This document shows positions 25,660 to 34,634 of a DNA stretch of 50,885 nucleotides, piece by piece (the first letter of the stretch is position 1; every line of letters begins with the position of its first letter). The stretch spans positions 1 through 50,885 of the forward strand of contig DATLOM010000040.1 of assembly GCA_035536185.1 (NCBI GenBank), in the 5' to 3' direction. The notes beneath the pieces are model-generated. The model worked only from the letters and a program-made list of their open reading frames with translations. It was not told the origin of the DNA and searched no databases. This DNA is from GCA-2861595 sp035536185 (lineage in GTDB: Bacteria > Actinomycetota > Acidimicrobiia > Acidimicrobiales > GCA-2861595). Made by a program: the position numbers and the translations under genes.

Positions 25660-28600
25660 ATGACAGCCATCACCACAACCACCTCCTCCAGGCTCTCTTC
25701 GCGGCTCGTCGCCGTGGCCGCGGCGGTCGGCCTGTTGGCCTCCACCGCCCCCCAGTGGGCGCCCGACCTGGCCCGGGTGCTGCCCGGCCCGTCATCTTCG
25801 CTCGCCACCCCCGCCGCCGACCGGCTCAGCCCTCCCCGCATCGCTCCGGCCTTCGAGGCCAACCTGGGCCAGTTCGACCCCGAAGTGGCCTTCGTGGCCC
25901 GTGCCGGGGGCCACGACCTGTTCCTCACCCCGACCGAGGCCGTGGTGTCGCTCCGCGGAGCACCCGGCGGAAACTCCAAGCCGGCGGTGGTGCGAATTCG
26001 CCCCGCGGGGGGCCGGGCCGTGCCCGCCAACGAACTGGTGGCGGGCCGCCGCCGGCCCGGGAGCGTCAACTACCTGATCGGGAACGACCCGTCGAAGTGG
26101 CAGCGCAACGTCGCCCGCTACGGCGCCGTCACCTACCCGAGCGTCTATCCGGGCATCGACCTCGTCTACCACTCCGGGAAAAAGGGCCTGGAGTACGACT
26201 ACGTCGTGGCCCCCGGCGCCGATCCCGGCGTGATCGCCGTCGAGGTCGAGGGCGCCACCGGGCTGCGGGTCGAAGGCGGGGGCGACCTGGTGGCCGACAC
26301 CTCCGCCGGCGCCCTGCGCCAAGCCAAGCCTGTCGCCTACCAGCACAAGGGCTCAGAGCGCGAGCCGGTGCGGGGCACCTGGAGGCTCGACGGCGGGAGC
26401 ACGGCCCGCTTCCGCCTGGGCCCCTACGACCACACCCGCGAATTGGTGATCGACCCGGTGCTTGTGTACTCGAGCTACCTGGGCGGCTCGGGCCTGAGCT
26501 TCGGCACGAACAAGGGCGAGGACCGTGTCACGTCGGTGGCCGTGGACGCCGGGGGCCACGCTTATCTCACCGGCTCCACGACCGCCATCGATTTCCCCAC
26601 TCACCCGCCAGAGCAGGCCTATCAGGACGGGTCCCCCAAGCTGTCCATGAACCAGGCGATAGAAGAAAGCGCCTTCGTGGCCAAGATGGGCCTTGACGGG
26701 ACCGAGCTGGTGTGGGCCACCTACCTCGGCTCCCCCACCGGTGAAGTCCAAGGCGCCAGCAGCGACGTGGGCAAGGCCGTCGCGGTGGACAGCGAGGGAG
26801 CCGCTCACGTGGTGGCGCTCACCACCTCCTCGAAGTTCCCGGTGCTGAAAGGCTCGTCCTTCGCGGCCACGTGCGGCTGCACCGGTGAGGAGGACACGGG
26901 CCGAACCCCGATGGTGGTCACCGTCAAGCTGGCCCCCGACGGCACCGATCTGGCCTGGTCCACCTACCTCGGCCCGGCCGCTGCCCAAATGCCCCACGAG
27001 GCAAGCCGCTTTGTCCGTGCCGGGCTGGCCGGGCTGGCGCTGGACAGCTCTGGGTCGGCCTATGTCAGCAGTGCCGCCGGGCCCAATTTCCCAACGACCG
27101 ACGCCACCACGTGCGAGGGGTGCCGCGCGCCAGGTTTCGTGGTCAAGCTCGACACGGCCGGGCTCAAGCAGTTCGGCACCTATCTCGACGGGGCCGGTGC
27201 GGGAATCGCCGTGAGCCCAGAGGAAACCCGTCTCTACCTGGCCGGGGCCAGGGACGGCGACGCCTACGTGGCCGCTCTCGACTCGTCGGGCTCCTTGGCC
27301 TGGGAGCGCTCGCTGGGCGGCAGTGGCCAGGACCGGGCTGCGGCGGTCGCTGTCGGGCCGGGCGGCCAGGTCTTCTTGGCCGGCACGACCACCTCGCCCG
27401 TCTTCGCCGCCCCGACCGTCTTCTCGAACGAGTGCGGCCGGGGCGAAGGGGAATCGTGCGCCGAGGCCTTCGTGGCCGAGATCGAGCCGCTCGGGGGGAT
27501 CCCGGCCTGGGCCCGCTACCTGGGGGGCAGGGGCGGCGACGAGGCTGCCGCGGTGGCCGTGGACTCGAGCGGAGCCCCGTGGGTGGTCGGCACGACCGAT
27601 TCCGACGACTTCCCGGTTCTCAACCCGGTCCAGGGAACCCTCTTGGGAGACCGCGCCGCCTTCGTGGCCCGGGTGAGCCCCGGCGGATCGGCACTGGTGG
27701 AGTCCACCTACCTCGGCGGGACCCGCGACGCCGGCTTTTTCGACCCGTACAACCAGCAGGAGCCGAAGGTCGTCGTCAAGACCGAGGCCGCCGGCATTGC
27801 CGTCGACGCCGCCGGGGCCGCCTACGTGGTTGGCTCCACCACTGCCGCCGACTACCCGGTCCACGGCGCCTTCCAGGACACGAGTGCCCAGGGCATCTCC
27901 GACGGCTTCGTGACCAAGCTGGCCCCTGCCGCCGCCGACCTGCCCCTGGTGGTGGGTGCCGCGCCACGCCGGGGCCGGACCTCGGGAGGGACAGCGGTCA
28001 CCATCCGAGGCGAGCGCCTGGGCGGCGCCCAGGCCCTTCACTTCGGCGAAGCCCTGGTGCCGTGCCCCTCGCCCAACTGCGAGGTGAGGTCGCCGAACGA
28101 GATCCGGGCCATCACTCCGCCCCACCCCCGGGGCGAGGCCCTGGTTCGGGTCACCACTCCAGCCGGGACCTCGCCACCCAACCCCGTAGCTCGTTTCGCC
28201 TATACCGCCGGGTCCTGGGACGCCGTGGCCGATCCGGGCGGCGGCGTCGCCCCCCGGATCAAGCCGGTGGCCGTACTCCTGGGCGACGGCAGGGTCCTGG
28301 TCGCCGGTGGGTGTTGCGACGACGAGGGTGAGGGGCTCGCCTCTTCCCAGCTCTTCGACCCCCGCACCGCGAACTGGAGCGGTGCCGCCCCCATGCACTT
28401 CGGGCGCAAGTACGTCGGGAGGCATCCGATAGTCCCCAATGAAGGGCCTGGTTACGGGCCCAGCGCCGTCCTCCTCACCGGCCCCCGCTGCGGTCAGGAC
28501 TGCGGCAAGGTCCTGGTGGCCGGTGGCGCCGTCGACGATGTCATCGCCCAACCGGGATCGTTCAGGGAGAGCACGGTGCGGGAACGCGTCACCCCGGAGC

Positions 28601-30756
28601 TGTACGACCCGAAGACCGATACCTGGGAGAAGCTCCACCTCAACGACGACGTGGACATGGGCATGGCGATGATGCTCGAGGACGGCCGAGTGCTGTTCAT
28701 CGGAGGCCGACCTACTTGGGTTCAGCCCCTCGAGACCGAGCCGTGCCATCCCGAGCGCCCCATCGAAGTGTGCCTTCTCAACCCGTTGAAAGCAAGACAC
28801 ATGGAATATCGACCGTGGTTCTACGATCCCGCCACGCGTACCTGGTCAGAAGCCGCCCCCGAGGGTTACTGGCGCGGTAGCGGTGAGGGGACGGCGACCC
28901 GCCTCCCCAGCGGCAAGGTCCTCGTTACGGGTGGTAAGAACCCCCCGGACAACGCCCAGTCCTCCGACAGGCTGGGGGAGAACTGCCCGGGGGGGAACTT
29001 CTGCCAGGCACCACCGCAGGTGTTCGACCCCTCACCGCTGGGATCGCCGGGCTCGTGGTCGCCCGCCGGCTCCGCCGTAGGCAACGTGGCTGCCGGGGCC
29101 ACGCTCCTTGCCGGTCCCCCCGAGGCATGCGGCGCCAACTGCGGGAAGGTGCTGGTCACCGGTGGGACCCCCGACGTGAACGGCCACAGCCTGGCTCTCG
29201 CCGAGGCCGAGCTGTTCGACCCCGCTGCCGCGGCGGGAGATGCGTGGGAGGCCACCGGCTCCATGGTGGGCCCGACCTACCTGCACCAGAGCACCCTGCT
29301 ACCCGACGGGACGGTGCTGGTGGCAGGGGGTGCCGCTCGCCACGGGCGCTCCACCTCCTCGGTCTTCGACCCACGCGATGTCCAAGGCCACCCCCTCGGG
29401 CGGTGGTTCGAGGCGGGCGACCTCCTGGCCCCGCGCTCCAAGAAGGAGCCCAATACCCAGTCGGTATCCCGCCACCGGGCTGTGGTGCTCTCTTCGCACC
29501 CCACTCGCTTCGAGGCCGACCCAGCGGTGTGCGGGGCCAACTGCGGAAAGGTCCTGGTGGTGGGGGGTAACGACAGCGAAGCCGACGGAGATCCCATTGG
29601 CCCCACCTCCGAGCTGTACACCCCGTCGCCCACGGTGCGGGCGCTGACGCCGGCAGCCGCCCCGGAGGGGGCCATCGTTACCATCAGGGGCACCGGCTTC
29701 ACCAACGTCGGCGCTGGCCAGAAGCCCAAAGTGTCCTTCGGCGGAGTGGAGGCCAGCAACGTCAACGTCGTCTCCTACGACACCCTCACCGCAGTGGTGC
29801 CGACCATGAGCGACAGGAGAGTGGTGGACGTCACCGTCACGAGCCAGGGGGGTCGCTCCGAGGCCGAGGCGCCCAGCCGGTTCACCTACGTCGGCGTCCC
29901 CGGCTTCGTACGAAACGTCGTCGCCACCGCCATCTCGGACACAGCTGCCACGCTGAGCTTCGACGCCGCCGGCATCATCGGTGATGTCGCTCCGCCGGCG
30001 ACTGACTACCAGGTGCGCTTCTCCAGAGCGCCCATTCCCGACCTTGCTGCCTTCGACGCCGCCCGCCCGCTGTGCCCGAACGCGGTGTGCTCCTTCGTAC
30101 CCGGTTCGGTGGGCCAGCGACTGAACCTCGACGTCGGCGGCCTCAGGCCAGGGACCACCTACTACTTCGCCGTCAGGGCCCTGGGGCCCGGCGGTGGCCT
30201 CGGTCCGCTCTCGGACCAGGCGTCCACCAGGACCTCCGGCGTCGCTCCGCTGGAGGATGTGGTCGACCAGGCAGTGGCCTGTGCCGGCCAGCCCGGCCCC
30301 GGAGCGTCCCAAGTCGCTTACCCCGGCTCCCGCTACTCCTTGGTGGGTGGGCCGACTGGCACCGTGGTCGGTGCCGGCTCGCCGCTCTATTCGTGGTTCG
30401 ACCTCGGCGCCCGCGGCGAATACGCCGTGGCCTCCGGAGACGCCGGCTTACAGGCCGGCCGTGGCTACTGGGCCTGGTTCGCCTGCCCCAAGCTGGTGGA
30501 CCTCGGCCCCGGCCAGGACTCGGTGGCCTTCGCTCTCGGTGCCTACCGGGCCTCCATGGTGGCCAACCCCTCCGGCCGTTCACTGGCCACCGTGTCCGGC
30601 CACGACTTCGCCGCCCGTTGGAACCCCGACGCCAACGGGGGAGCGGGGGCCTACGAGATGTCGGGCTACCGCGCTCCACAGACCCTGGCCCTCGGGGAGG
30701 GCGCCTGGGTCTTCAGCTACGTGCCGACGGAGGTTCGCATCCAAGCCACTCCCTGA
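25660..30756 (+). CDS. Giant secreted multidomain protein: propeller, IPT, Kelch, IPT, Fn3
   Basis: 1698 aa. N-terminal signal or anchor (LVAVAAAVGLLASTAP). About residues 60-265: the domain that commonly precedes SBBP propellers (FEANLGQFDPEVAFVARA, VNYLIGNDPSKWQRNV, GIDLVYHS). About 270-760: SBBP propeller repeats such as VDAAGAAYVVGSTTAADYPV. About 761-846: IPT/TIG domain. About 847-1325: Kelch/galactose-oxidase-like blades (LLGDGRVLVAGG) with a repeated CGxxCGKVLV motif. About 1326-1413: second IPT. About 1414-1526: Fn3. The final 170 residues are an unassigned domain with two Cys and many aromatic residues. The ATG at 25660 follows AGGA. No catalytic site is evident; a binding or structural surface role is likely. 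It ends in a hairpin shared with the convergent cassette. Confidence 0.88.
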   Translation: MTAITTTTSSRLSSRLVAVAAAVGLLASTAPQWAPDLARVLPGPSSSLATPAADRLSPPRIAPAFEANLGQFDPEVAFVARAGGHDLFLTPTEAVVSLRGAPGGNSKPAVVRIRPAGGRAVPANELVAGRRRPGSVNYLIGNDPSKWQRNVARYGAVTYPSVYPGIDLVYHSGKKGLEYDYVVAPGADPGVIAVEVEGATGLRVEGGGDLVADTSAGALRQAKPVAYQHKGSEREPVRGTWRLDGGSTARFRLGPYDHTRELVIDPVLVYSSYLGGSGLSFGTNKGEDRVTSVAVDAGGHAYLTGSTTAIDFPTHPPEQAYQDGSPKLSMNQAIEESAFVAKMGLDGTELVWATYLGSPTGEVQGASSDVGKAVAVDSEGAAHVVALTTSSKFPVLKGSSFAATCGCTGEEDTGRTPMVVTVKLAPDGTDLAWSTYLGPAAAQMPHEASRFVRAGLAGLALDSSGSAYVSSAAGPNFPTTDATTCEGCRAPGFVVKLDTAGLKQFGTYLDGAGAGIAVSPEETRLYLAGARDGDAYVAALDSSGSLAWERSLGGSGQDRAAAVAVGPGGQVFLAGTTTSPVFAAPTVFSNECGRGEGESCAEAFVAEIEPLGGIPAWARYLGGRGGDEAAAVAVDSSGAPWVVGTTDSDDFPVLNPVQGTLLGDRAAFVARVSPGGSALVESTYLGGTRDAGFFDPYNQQEPKVVVKTEAAGIAVDAAGAAYVVGSTTAADYPVHGAFQDTSAQGISDGFVTKLAPAAADLPLVVGAAPRRGRTSGGTAVTIRGERLGGAQALHFGEALVPCPSPNCEVRSPNEIRAITPPHPRGEALVRVTTPAGTSPPNPVARFAYTAGSWDAVADPGGGVAPRIKPVAVLLGDGRVLVAGGCCDDEGEGLASSQLFDPRTANWSGAAPMHFGRKYVGRHPIVPNEGPGYGPSAVLLTGPRCGQDCGKVLVAGGAVDDVIAQPGSFRESTVRERVTPELYDPKTDTWEKLHLNDDVDMGMAMMLEDGRVLFIGGRPTWVQPLETEPCHPERPIEVCLLNPLKARHMEYRPWFYDPATRTWSEAAPEGYWRGSGEGTATRLPSGKVLVTGGKNPPDNAQSSDRLGENCPGGNFCQAPPQVFDPSPLGSPGSWSPAGSAVGNVAAGATLLAGPPEACGANCGKVLVTGGTPDVNGHSLALAEAELFDPAAAAGDAWEATGSMVGPTYLHQSTLLPDGTVLVAGGAARHGRSTSSVFDPRDVQGHPLGRWFEAGDLLAPRSKKEPNTQSVSRHRAVVLSSHPTRFEADPAVCGANCGKVLVVGGNDSEADGDPIGPTSELYTPSPTVRALTPAAAPEGAIVTIRGTGFTNVGAGQKPKVSFGGVEASNVNVVSYDTLTAVVPTMSDRRVVDVTVTSQGGRSEAEAPSRFTYVGVPGFVRNVVATAISDTAATLSFDAAGIIGDVAPPATDYQVRFSRAPIPDLAAFDAARPLCPNAVCSFVPGSVGQRLNLDVGGLRPGTTYYFAVRALGPGGGLGPLSDQASTRTSGVAPLEDVVDQAVACAGQPGPGASQVAYPGSRYSLVGGPTGTVVGAGSPLYSWFDLGARGEYAVASGDAGLQAGRGYWAWFACPKLVDLGPGQDSVAFALGAYRASMVANPSGRSLATVSGHDFAARWNPDANGGAGAYEMSGYRAPQTLALGEGAWVFSYVPTEVRIQATP

Positions 30757-30773
30757 GGCGGAACGCCTCAGGG
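30751..30773. terminator. Bidirectional terminator hairpin
   Basis: CCCTGAGGCG and CGCCTCAGGG form a perfect 10-bp stem with a GAA loop. It contains the stop codon of the giant gene and sits 26 nt beyond the end of the convergent gene at 30799-31368, so it can serve both strands. No long T-run is present, as is common in GC-rich actinobacteria. Confidence 0.8.
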
Positions 30774-30798
30774 TTGCCCTGGCCCTTGTGCGCCTGAG

Positions 30799-31368
30799 TC
30801 AGCCAAGGTCGTTTGAGCGCCGGCGGCGCGTGAGGAAAGCCCCCACCAGACCCCCGAGAAGCACGAAGGCACCACCCCCCGACGCCGCCAACGCCACCAG
30901 ACCAGCGTCGGTGGAGTCGTCGTCTTCCTCGTCGGCCGGTGCTTTGGACCTGGTCCCGGACCATTGACCGCCGCCGCCGACGGCAGCGTCCACATCGCCG
31001 GTGCCGGTAACCTGGAAGGAGGCGGTGCCGGTGTTCCCCACGCTGCCGTCGGTCCCGCGGGACAACACGATGATGGCGTACAGGCCAGGCTCGACGTCGG
31101 GGATGGTGACGGGGGCGGAGAAGCTCTCGCCTTGGGCGCTAGCCAATGTGGGCCCGTCAGACGCCGCCCAGCGCACCTCAATGGGCCCGGGATCAAAACC
31201 GAGGCCTTCTACCGTCACCTGACTACCAGCGGGGCCCGACCCGGCCGGCTTCAGCGTCACGAGAAGGGGCATGGGCACACAGCCGAAGGCATGGGCTGCC
31301 CCGCCTATGGCAAGGGCCGCCGCCAGTGCGCAGGCAGCCCGCCCCCTTAGCCGTACTGTTCGCTGCAT
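30799..31368 (-). CDS. IPT-like surface protein with C-terminal membrane anchor (cassette 2)
   Basis: 189 aa. Signal peptide ending HAFG, then Cys-Val-Pro-Met-Pro as in the cassette 1 homologue. The IPT-like domain shows GSGPAGSQVTVEGLGF, IEVRWAASDGPTL and PGLYAIIVLSR. An acidic linker (ADEEDDDSTD) precedes the membrane helix (GGGAFVLLGGLVGAFL) and the RRRR tail. ATG 31368 is preceded by AAGGGAG at good spacing and lies 10 nt after the stop of the cupredoxin gene. Last gene of the second cassette. Confidence 0.85.
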   Translation of the reverse strand: MQRTVRLRGRAACALAAALAIGGAAHAFGCVPMPLLVTLKPAGSGPAGSQVTVEGLGFDPGPIEVRWAASDGPTLASAQGESFSAPVTIPDVEPGLYAIIVLSRGTDGSVGNTGTASFQVTGTGDVDAAVGGGGQWSGTRSKAPADEEDDDSTDAGLVALAASGGGAFVLLGGLVGAFLTRRRRSNDLG

Positions 31369-31378
31369 CGGCACTCCC

Positions 31379-31903
31379 TTATCTCGGTTCGACGGCATCT
31401 GGCGCGACGGTGGCCGCGCCGACGGGATCCCCGACTCCTTGGCCCCCCCTGCTGCCCGGCGTCCTGAACTCGATGCTCATGCCCTTGGCGGCATGGCTTT
31501 GCTCGTCGGGATCAATCGTGTAGCAGATCAGGGCGTAGCGCTGGCCGGGCTGGAGATCCACCGCGAAGCTCCGGCTCATGCCGGGCCGGCGCGGGGGCAC
31601 GTCGGCGAATGGCTCGAGATACCGGCGCTCTGTACCTTTCAGCTGCTGGTCGATCGGGGGAAGATCGTCGGGAAGAGCCAAAAGCGTGGCGCTGTGGGCA
31701 CGACGCCCGACATTGCGCATCCGGAACACTACCCGCCCGCTCGGGACCCGGCCTGGGAACTCGAAGCGGTACTCGCTCATGGCTACGGTGATCACCGGGA
31801 CGGGCTGCGGCACCGGGGCGGTTTGAGGGCCGCGGTCCAGCGTGCAGGCAGGGACAACCAAGGCGCAGGACGTGGCAACGAGAGCGGCACTCCTCATCCT
31901 CAC
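31379..31903 (-). CDS. Cupredoxin-like protein with lipoprotein-type signal (cassette 2)
   Basis: 174 aa from GTG 31903, which overlaps the upstream stop as GTGA (ATG 31897 is the alternative). The signal peptide ends LVVPAC, a plausible lipobox. The domain has VITVAMSEYRFEF, PSGRVVFRMRNVG, a His, ALICY and SHAAKGMSIEF, so the His, Cys, His and Met of a type 1 copper site are present. The Cys-to-His distance is longer than in plastocyanin, so copper binding is unproven. It matches the C-terminal 130 residues of the fusion protein at 21956-24070. Confidence 0.83.
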   Translation of the reverse strand: MRMRSAALVATSCALVVPACTLDRGPQTAPVPQPVPVITVAMSEYRFEFPGRVPSGRVVFRMRNVGRRAHSATLLALPDDLPPIDQQLKGTERRYLEPFADVPPRRPGMSRSFAVDLQPGQRYALICYTIDPDEQSHAAKGMSIEFRTPGSRGGQGVGDPVGAATVAPDAVEPR

Positions 31904-33492
31904 GCCGTCGCCACCGGCTCTCGCACTTGCTCCTTTCGTCGGGAACGGCGCCGGCGGCTGACAACGAGGATCAGGCCAGCGCCGGCAAGCGACCCTGCAC
32001 CGAGTAGCTGTTTCCAGCCGGGACGGCGCCCGGACGAAGGCAGCGCCACCTCGGTAAGGAAGATGTCCTGGGCTGCCGAACGGGGTCTGGAGTTGAGCGT
32101 GTCGGTCCATGCGACGAGAACCGTGTCTCGCTGGGACAAAAGCGCAAGCCGAGAGCCGAACTCCACCTGTCCGCGAGCGGACTTGACCAGGTACCGCGGC
32201 CCGATCCGGGGGTCCATCGGTTCCTTGGTGAGCTTCACGTTTGGGGCAAAGCTGCGCCCGCCGTCTCGCGAGTAGCTGTAGTACACCGAGGTCGCCAGAT
32301 GTTCGCGCGTGTCGCGGCGATCGTAGAAGGCGACGTCGAGCCGCCCATTTGGCGCAAACGAGAGGCGGGGAAGGTACTGGCGGGCGCCGCTGTCGACCTG
32401 ATCGTCGTTGGCTCGACGCGCCGGCGCCCAAGTGCGCCCGCCGTTAGACGAACAACGCACCAGCACGTCGGCGTCACCGTGGCGGGCATCGGGCCACCCC
32501 ACGCACAGCCGCCCCTCTCCGACGGCCACGGACGGCGGCGGCATCGTGAAGATGAGCATCACCCGCTCCCACGGCACGATCGAGCGCTCGACGAAAGCGC
32601 CTTCATCGAAGCTTGCTCCACCGTCAGTGGACGTCCTCATCACCAGAGACCAGGTCCCGTCGTAAACCGGGCCCTCGAGGCCCTGGTAGTCCACGGCGTC
32701 ACTCTCAAGGTCGTAGTAGGCGATGTGCACCCGGCGGTCGGGTCCCAGGGCCAGCACCGGGGCGACGACGCGGCGGGTCGGATCGCTCACCTGTGCGGGC
32801 TGGGAGAAGGAGTTCCCCCCGTCGTCGGAGTACGCGCTGAGGATGGGGTTGGGCGGGGGCCCGTAGCCGCCGAGCGCCGGCGGTGTGGTGGCGTGCAGCC
32901 ACACCAGGTGGATCCTTCCTCTTGAACCGTGCTCCCGGTCTATTGCCATGCGCACCGCGTACTCGTGGGGGCCCAGGACTCGGCGCGGGGCGCTGAAGTT
33001 GCGGCCGCGGTCGCTGGAGGTGGTCAGGAATGCGCCCATCGGAGCGTTGCCTCCCCCCGCCAGCCCAACGAACAGGTAGTGGAGCGTGCCGCTGCGGTCG
33101 AAGGCGACCTCGGGCGCGTAGCACTTCTCCGCCCCTTCGGGCAACGTGGGCACTGGGGTGACTGTGCGCCAGCTCCGACCACTGTCGCCCGAGGCCTGGA
33201 GGGCGCAGCTGTAATCCGGCCCGTCGAGGCGGTTGGCCAGGACCACGAAGCGGGAATCCGTGGGATCGGCGAGCAGCGTGGGCGAGTTGTTCGCGGCCTC
33301 GATGCTGCGGTTCATGGCCGTGACCGGGGCCTCCGGCCTCACCCGCACGTGTGTGTCACGAGCGGCGGCCGGCGGCAGAATGCCGGTTGCCACTGCGGCA
33401 CTTCCAAGGATCACCACCGACAGCATTACGCGCGCCACCGCCGGCGCCGCGTTGAGGGCGGCGCCGGCGGTGTGCGGGAGTTGCTGAGTCAA
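31900..33492 (-). CDS. Asp-box beta-propeller with C-terminal membrane anchor (cassette 2)
   Basis: 530 aa from TTG 33492, preceded by GGAAGGCGG; the frame is open further up into the previous gene. A signal or anchor helix follows (VARVMLSVVILGSAAVATG). Asp boxes include SGDSGRSWR, SSDRGRNFS, SDDGGNSFS, STDGGASFD, SNGGRTWA and SRDGGRSFA. Long stretches match the cassette 1 protein almost word for word, for example NNSPTLLADPTDSRFVVLAN and ERVMLIFTMPPPS. It ends with one membrane helix (LLGAGSLAGAGLILVVS) and a basic tail. Function unknown; the propeller probably binds a surface partner. Confidence 0.87.
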   Translation of the reverse strand: MTQQLPHTAGAALNAAPAVARVMLSVVILGSAAVATGILPPAAARDTHVRVRPEAPVTAMNRSIEAANNSPTLLADPTDSRFVVLANRLDGPDYSCALQASGDSGRSWRTVTPVPTLPEGAEKCYAPEVAFDRSGTLHYLFVGLAGGGNAPMGAFLTTSSDRGRNFSAPRRVLGPHEYAVRMAIDREHGSRGRIHLVWLHATTPPALGGYGPPPNPILSAYSDDGGNSFSQPAQVSDPTRRVVAPVLALGPDRRVHIAYYDLESDAVDYQGLEGPVYDGTWSLVMRTSTDGGASFDEGAFVERSIVPWERVMLIFTMPPPSVAVGEGRLCVGWPDARHGDADVLVRCSSNGGRTWAPARRANDDQVDSGARQYLPRLSFAPNGRLDVAFYDRRDTREHLATSVYYSYSRDGGRSFAPNVKLTKEPMDPRIGPRYLVKSARGQVEFGSRLALLSQRDTVLVAWTDTLNSRPRSAAQDIFLTEVALPSSGRRPGWKQLLGAGSLAGAGLILVVSRRRRSRRKEQVREPVATA

Positions 33493-33520
33493 CCGCCTTC
33501 CACCCGATCGAACCGATCGA

Positions 33521-34108
33521 TTAGACGGAGACGATCTGGACCGGCGCCTCGTTGCCCTCGTTGAACGCACCATCACTTTCCACGCACACCGATGCATCGG
33601 TATTGGAGGCGTTGAGGGTCACACCCGACGAGGGAAGGTTATAGGTTGCGGTGGTCCAACCGCCGCCAGCGTTCGCCGTGCCGGAGCCGATCGCCACCCG
33701 GCTGGTCCCCGTCATGCAGGTGCCGTTGTTGCGGCTCCAGGGGTCCGGCCCGTTGGGATCCCTCCAGACGGACCCGTCCCGGTAGTAGACGGTGTAGGCC
33801 CGGCCGGGGGTGAGAGAGGCCCCATTGGCGCATGTCCCGGTCGTCGCCACGACGGTGACGGTCACCGTTCCACCGATTCGCTTGGCGGTCGCTCCGGGAA
33901 CCGCGCTGCAATAGCCCATGCTCGTGCTGGCGTCGCCGACCACCACGGACGAGCCGCCTCCCGCACCGCTTGAGTCTCTGCCAACGGTCCCGTTACCCGA
34001 AACGGTCATCGTGCCGTTCAGTGGGCTGCACGCGGAGGCCACACTCGCCATGGCGGCCACGGCCGCGAAGGCCCCGAACCCGATGGCTGCCCGTCTTCGT
34101 CTGATCAT
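33521..34108 (-). CDS. Secreted Cys-rich protein of cassette 2, no known family
   Basis: 195 aa. Signal peptide IRRRRAAIGFGAFAAVAAMA ending ASA, then Cys. The mature start CSPLNGTMTVSGNG, the MGYCSAVPG block, GGTVTVTVVA, ASVCV and the final EGNEAPVQIV parallel the proteins at 21082 and 24808. Gly/Ser/Thr-rich, likely beta, with several Cys that could pair. AAAGGAAAG precedes the ATG. It leads the second cassette, with operator D 61 nt upstream in the matching orientation; the next gene starts 28 nt after its stop. Confidence 0.87.
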   Translation of the reverse strand: MIRRRRAAIGFGAFAAVAAMASVASACSPLNGTMTVSGNGTVGRDSSGAGGGSSVVVGDASTSMGYCSAVPGATAKRIGGTVTVTVVATTGTCANGASLTPGRAYTVYYRDGSVWRDPNGPDPWSRNNGTCMTGTSRVAIGSGTANAGGGWTTATYNLPSSGVTLNASNTDASVCVESDGAFNEGNEAPVQIVSV

Positions 34109-34169
34109 CAGCTTTCCTTTCGTAGGTTTGTCACTGCGCCCAGTGTCACATGCCGCTCGTCACGAAAGG

Positions 34170-34189
34170 GCTGAAGATTCCTGAAGATC
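34170..34189 (-). promoter_or_regulatory. Regulon operator, copy D (second cassette)
   Basis: Read on the minus strand: GATCTTCAGG then AATCTTCAGC, 61 nt before the start at 34108 and oriented towards it. It lies in the 322-nt divergent spacer 34109-34430, which otherwise contains only the degenerate half-site at 34351-34360. Confidence 0.85.
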
Positions 34190-34350
34190 GGTGTCCCAGC
34201 TTCGCACTTACCGCCCATAAGTGCCTGCCGTCCGCGACCCAACGCAAGGTTGTCGCCTACGAAACGCGGATCTCATCGCACGGGCTATCCAGCGGTGGGC
34301 GTCCGCACTGCGGTCGCGGACTGAACCGGATCGGCCCGGTTGCAACTGAA

Positions 34351-34360
34351 CCTGAAGATG
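34351..34360 (-). promoter_or_regulatory. Operator half-site before the first small peptide gene
   Basis: CCTGAAGATG on the plus strand, exactly 70 nt before the ATG at 34431. The same decamer is the downstream half of operator E, also exactly 70 nt before the ATG at 34901. The second half is degenerate here (CTGAA nearby). GGGTAG lies 40 nt before the ATG in both cases. Confidence 0.55.
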
Positions 34361-34430
34361 CGCTCAACGGCGTTATCCCACGTCGGCGCCGGGTAGGTCT
34401 GGGTCAGCGAATCCAGAGGAGGCCATTAAT

Positions 34431-34634
34431 ATGAGAAAGCGGATACTTCTTGCGGCTACGGTGCTGGTACTGCTCAGCTCGCCAGCGGCCTTGGCGCACG
34501 AAGGAGGACAGCTCGCGCCCGACCAGGCCTGCAACCCAGCAACGGAAGACGCACGCGCTGAGGCGCCGCCAGAGGCGCAGAGCAGTATCCCGCACAGGGG
34601 GGTGCAGAACGAGTGTCACCTGCACCCGGGATGA
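34431..34634 (+). CDS. Small secreted Cys/His peptide, copy 1
   Basis: 67 aa. Signal peptide MRKRILLAATVLVLLSSPAA ending ALA, leaving a mature peptide of about 45 residues: HEGG, QACNPATEDARAEAPPEAQ, IPHR, and CHLHPG at the end. Two Cys and four His could bind metal or form one disulfide. A strong ribosome binding site (AGAGGAGG) precedes the ATG. The copy at 34901-35116 is clearly a tandem duplicate. I know no described family. A short hairpin (CTCTCC/GGAGAG, 34665-34680) follows the gene. Confidence 0.82.
   Translation: MRKRILLAATVLVLLSSPAALAHEGGQLAPDQACNPATEDARAEAPPEAQSSIPHRGVQNECHLHPG

Noticed and set aside
26353..28800. 815-codon frame opposite the giant gene
   Set aside because: No domain, no signal and amino-acid composition typical of antisense of a GC-rich gene; the plus strand has clear propeller and Kelch repeats.
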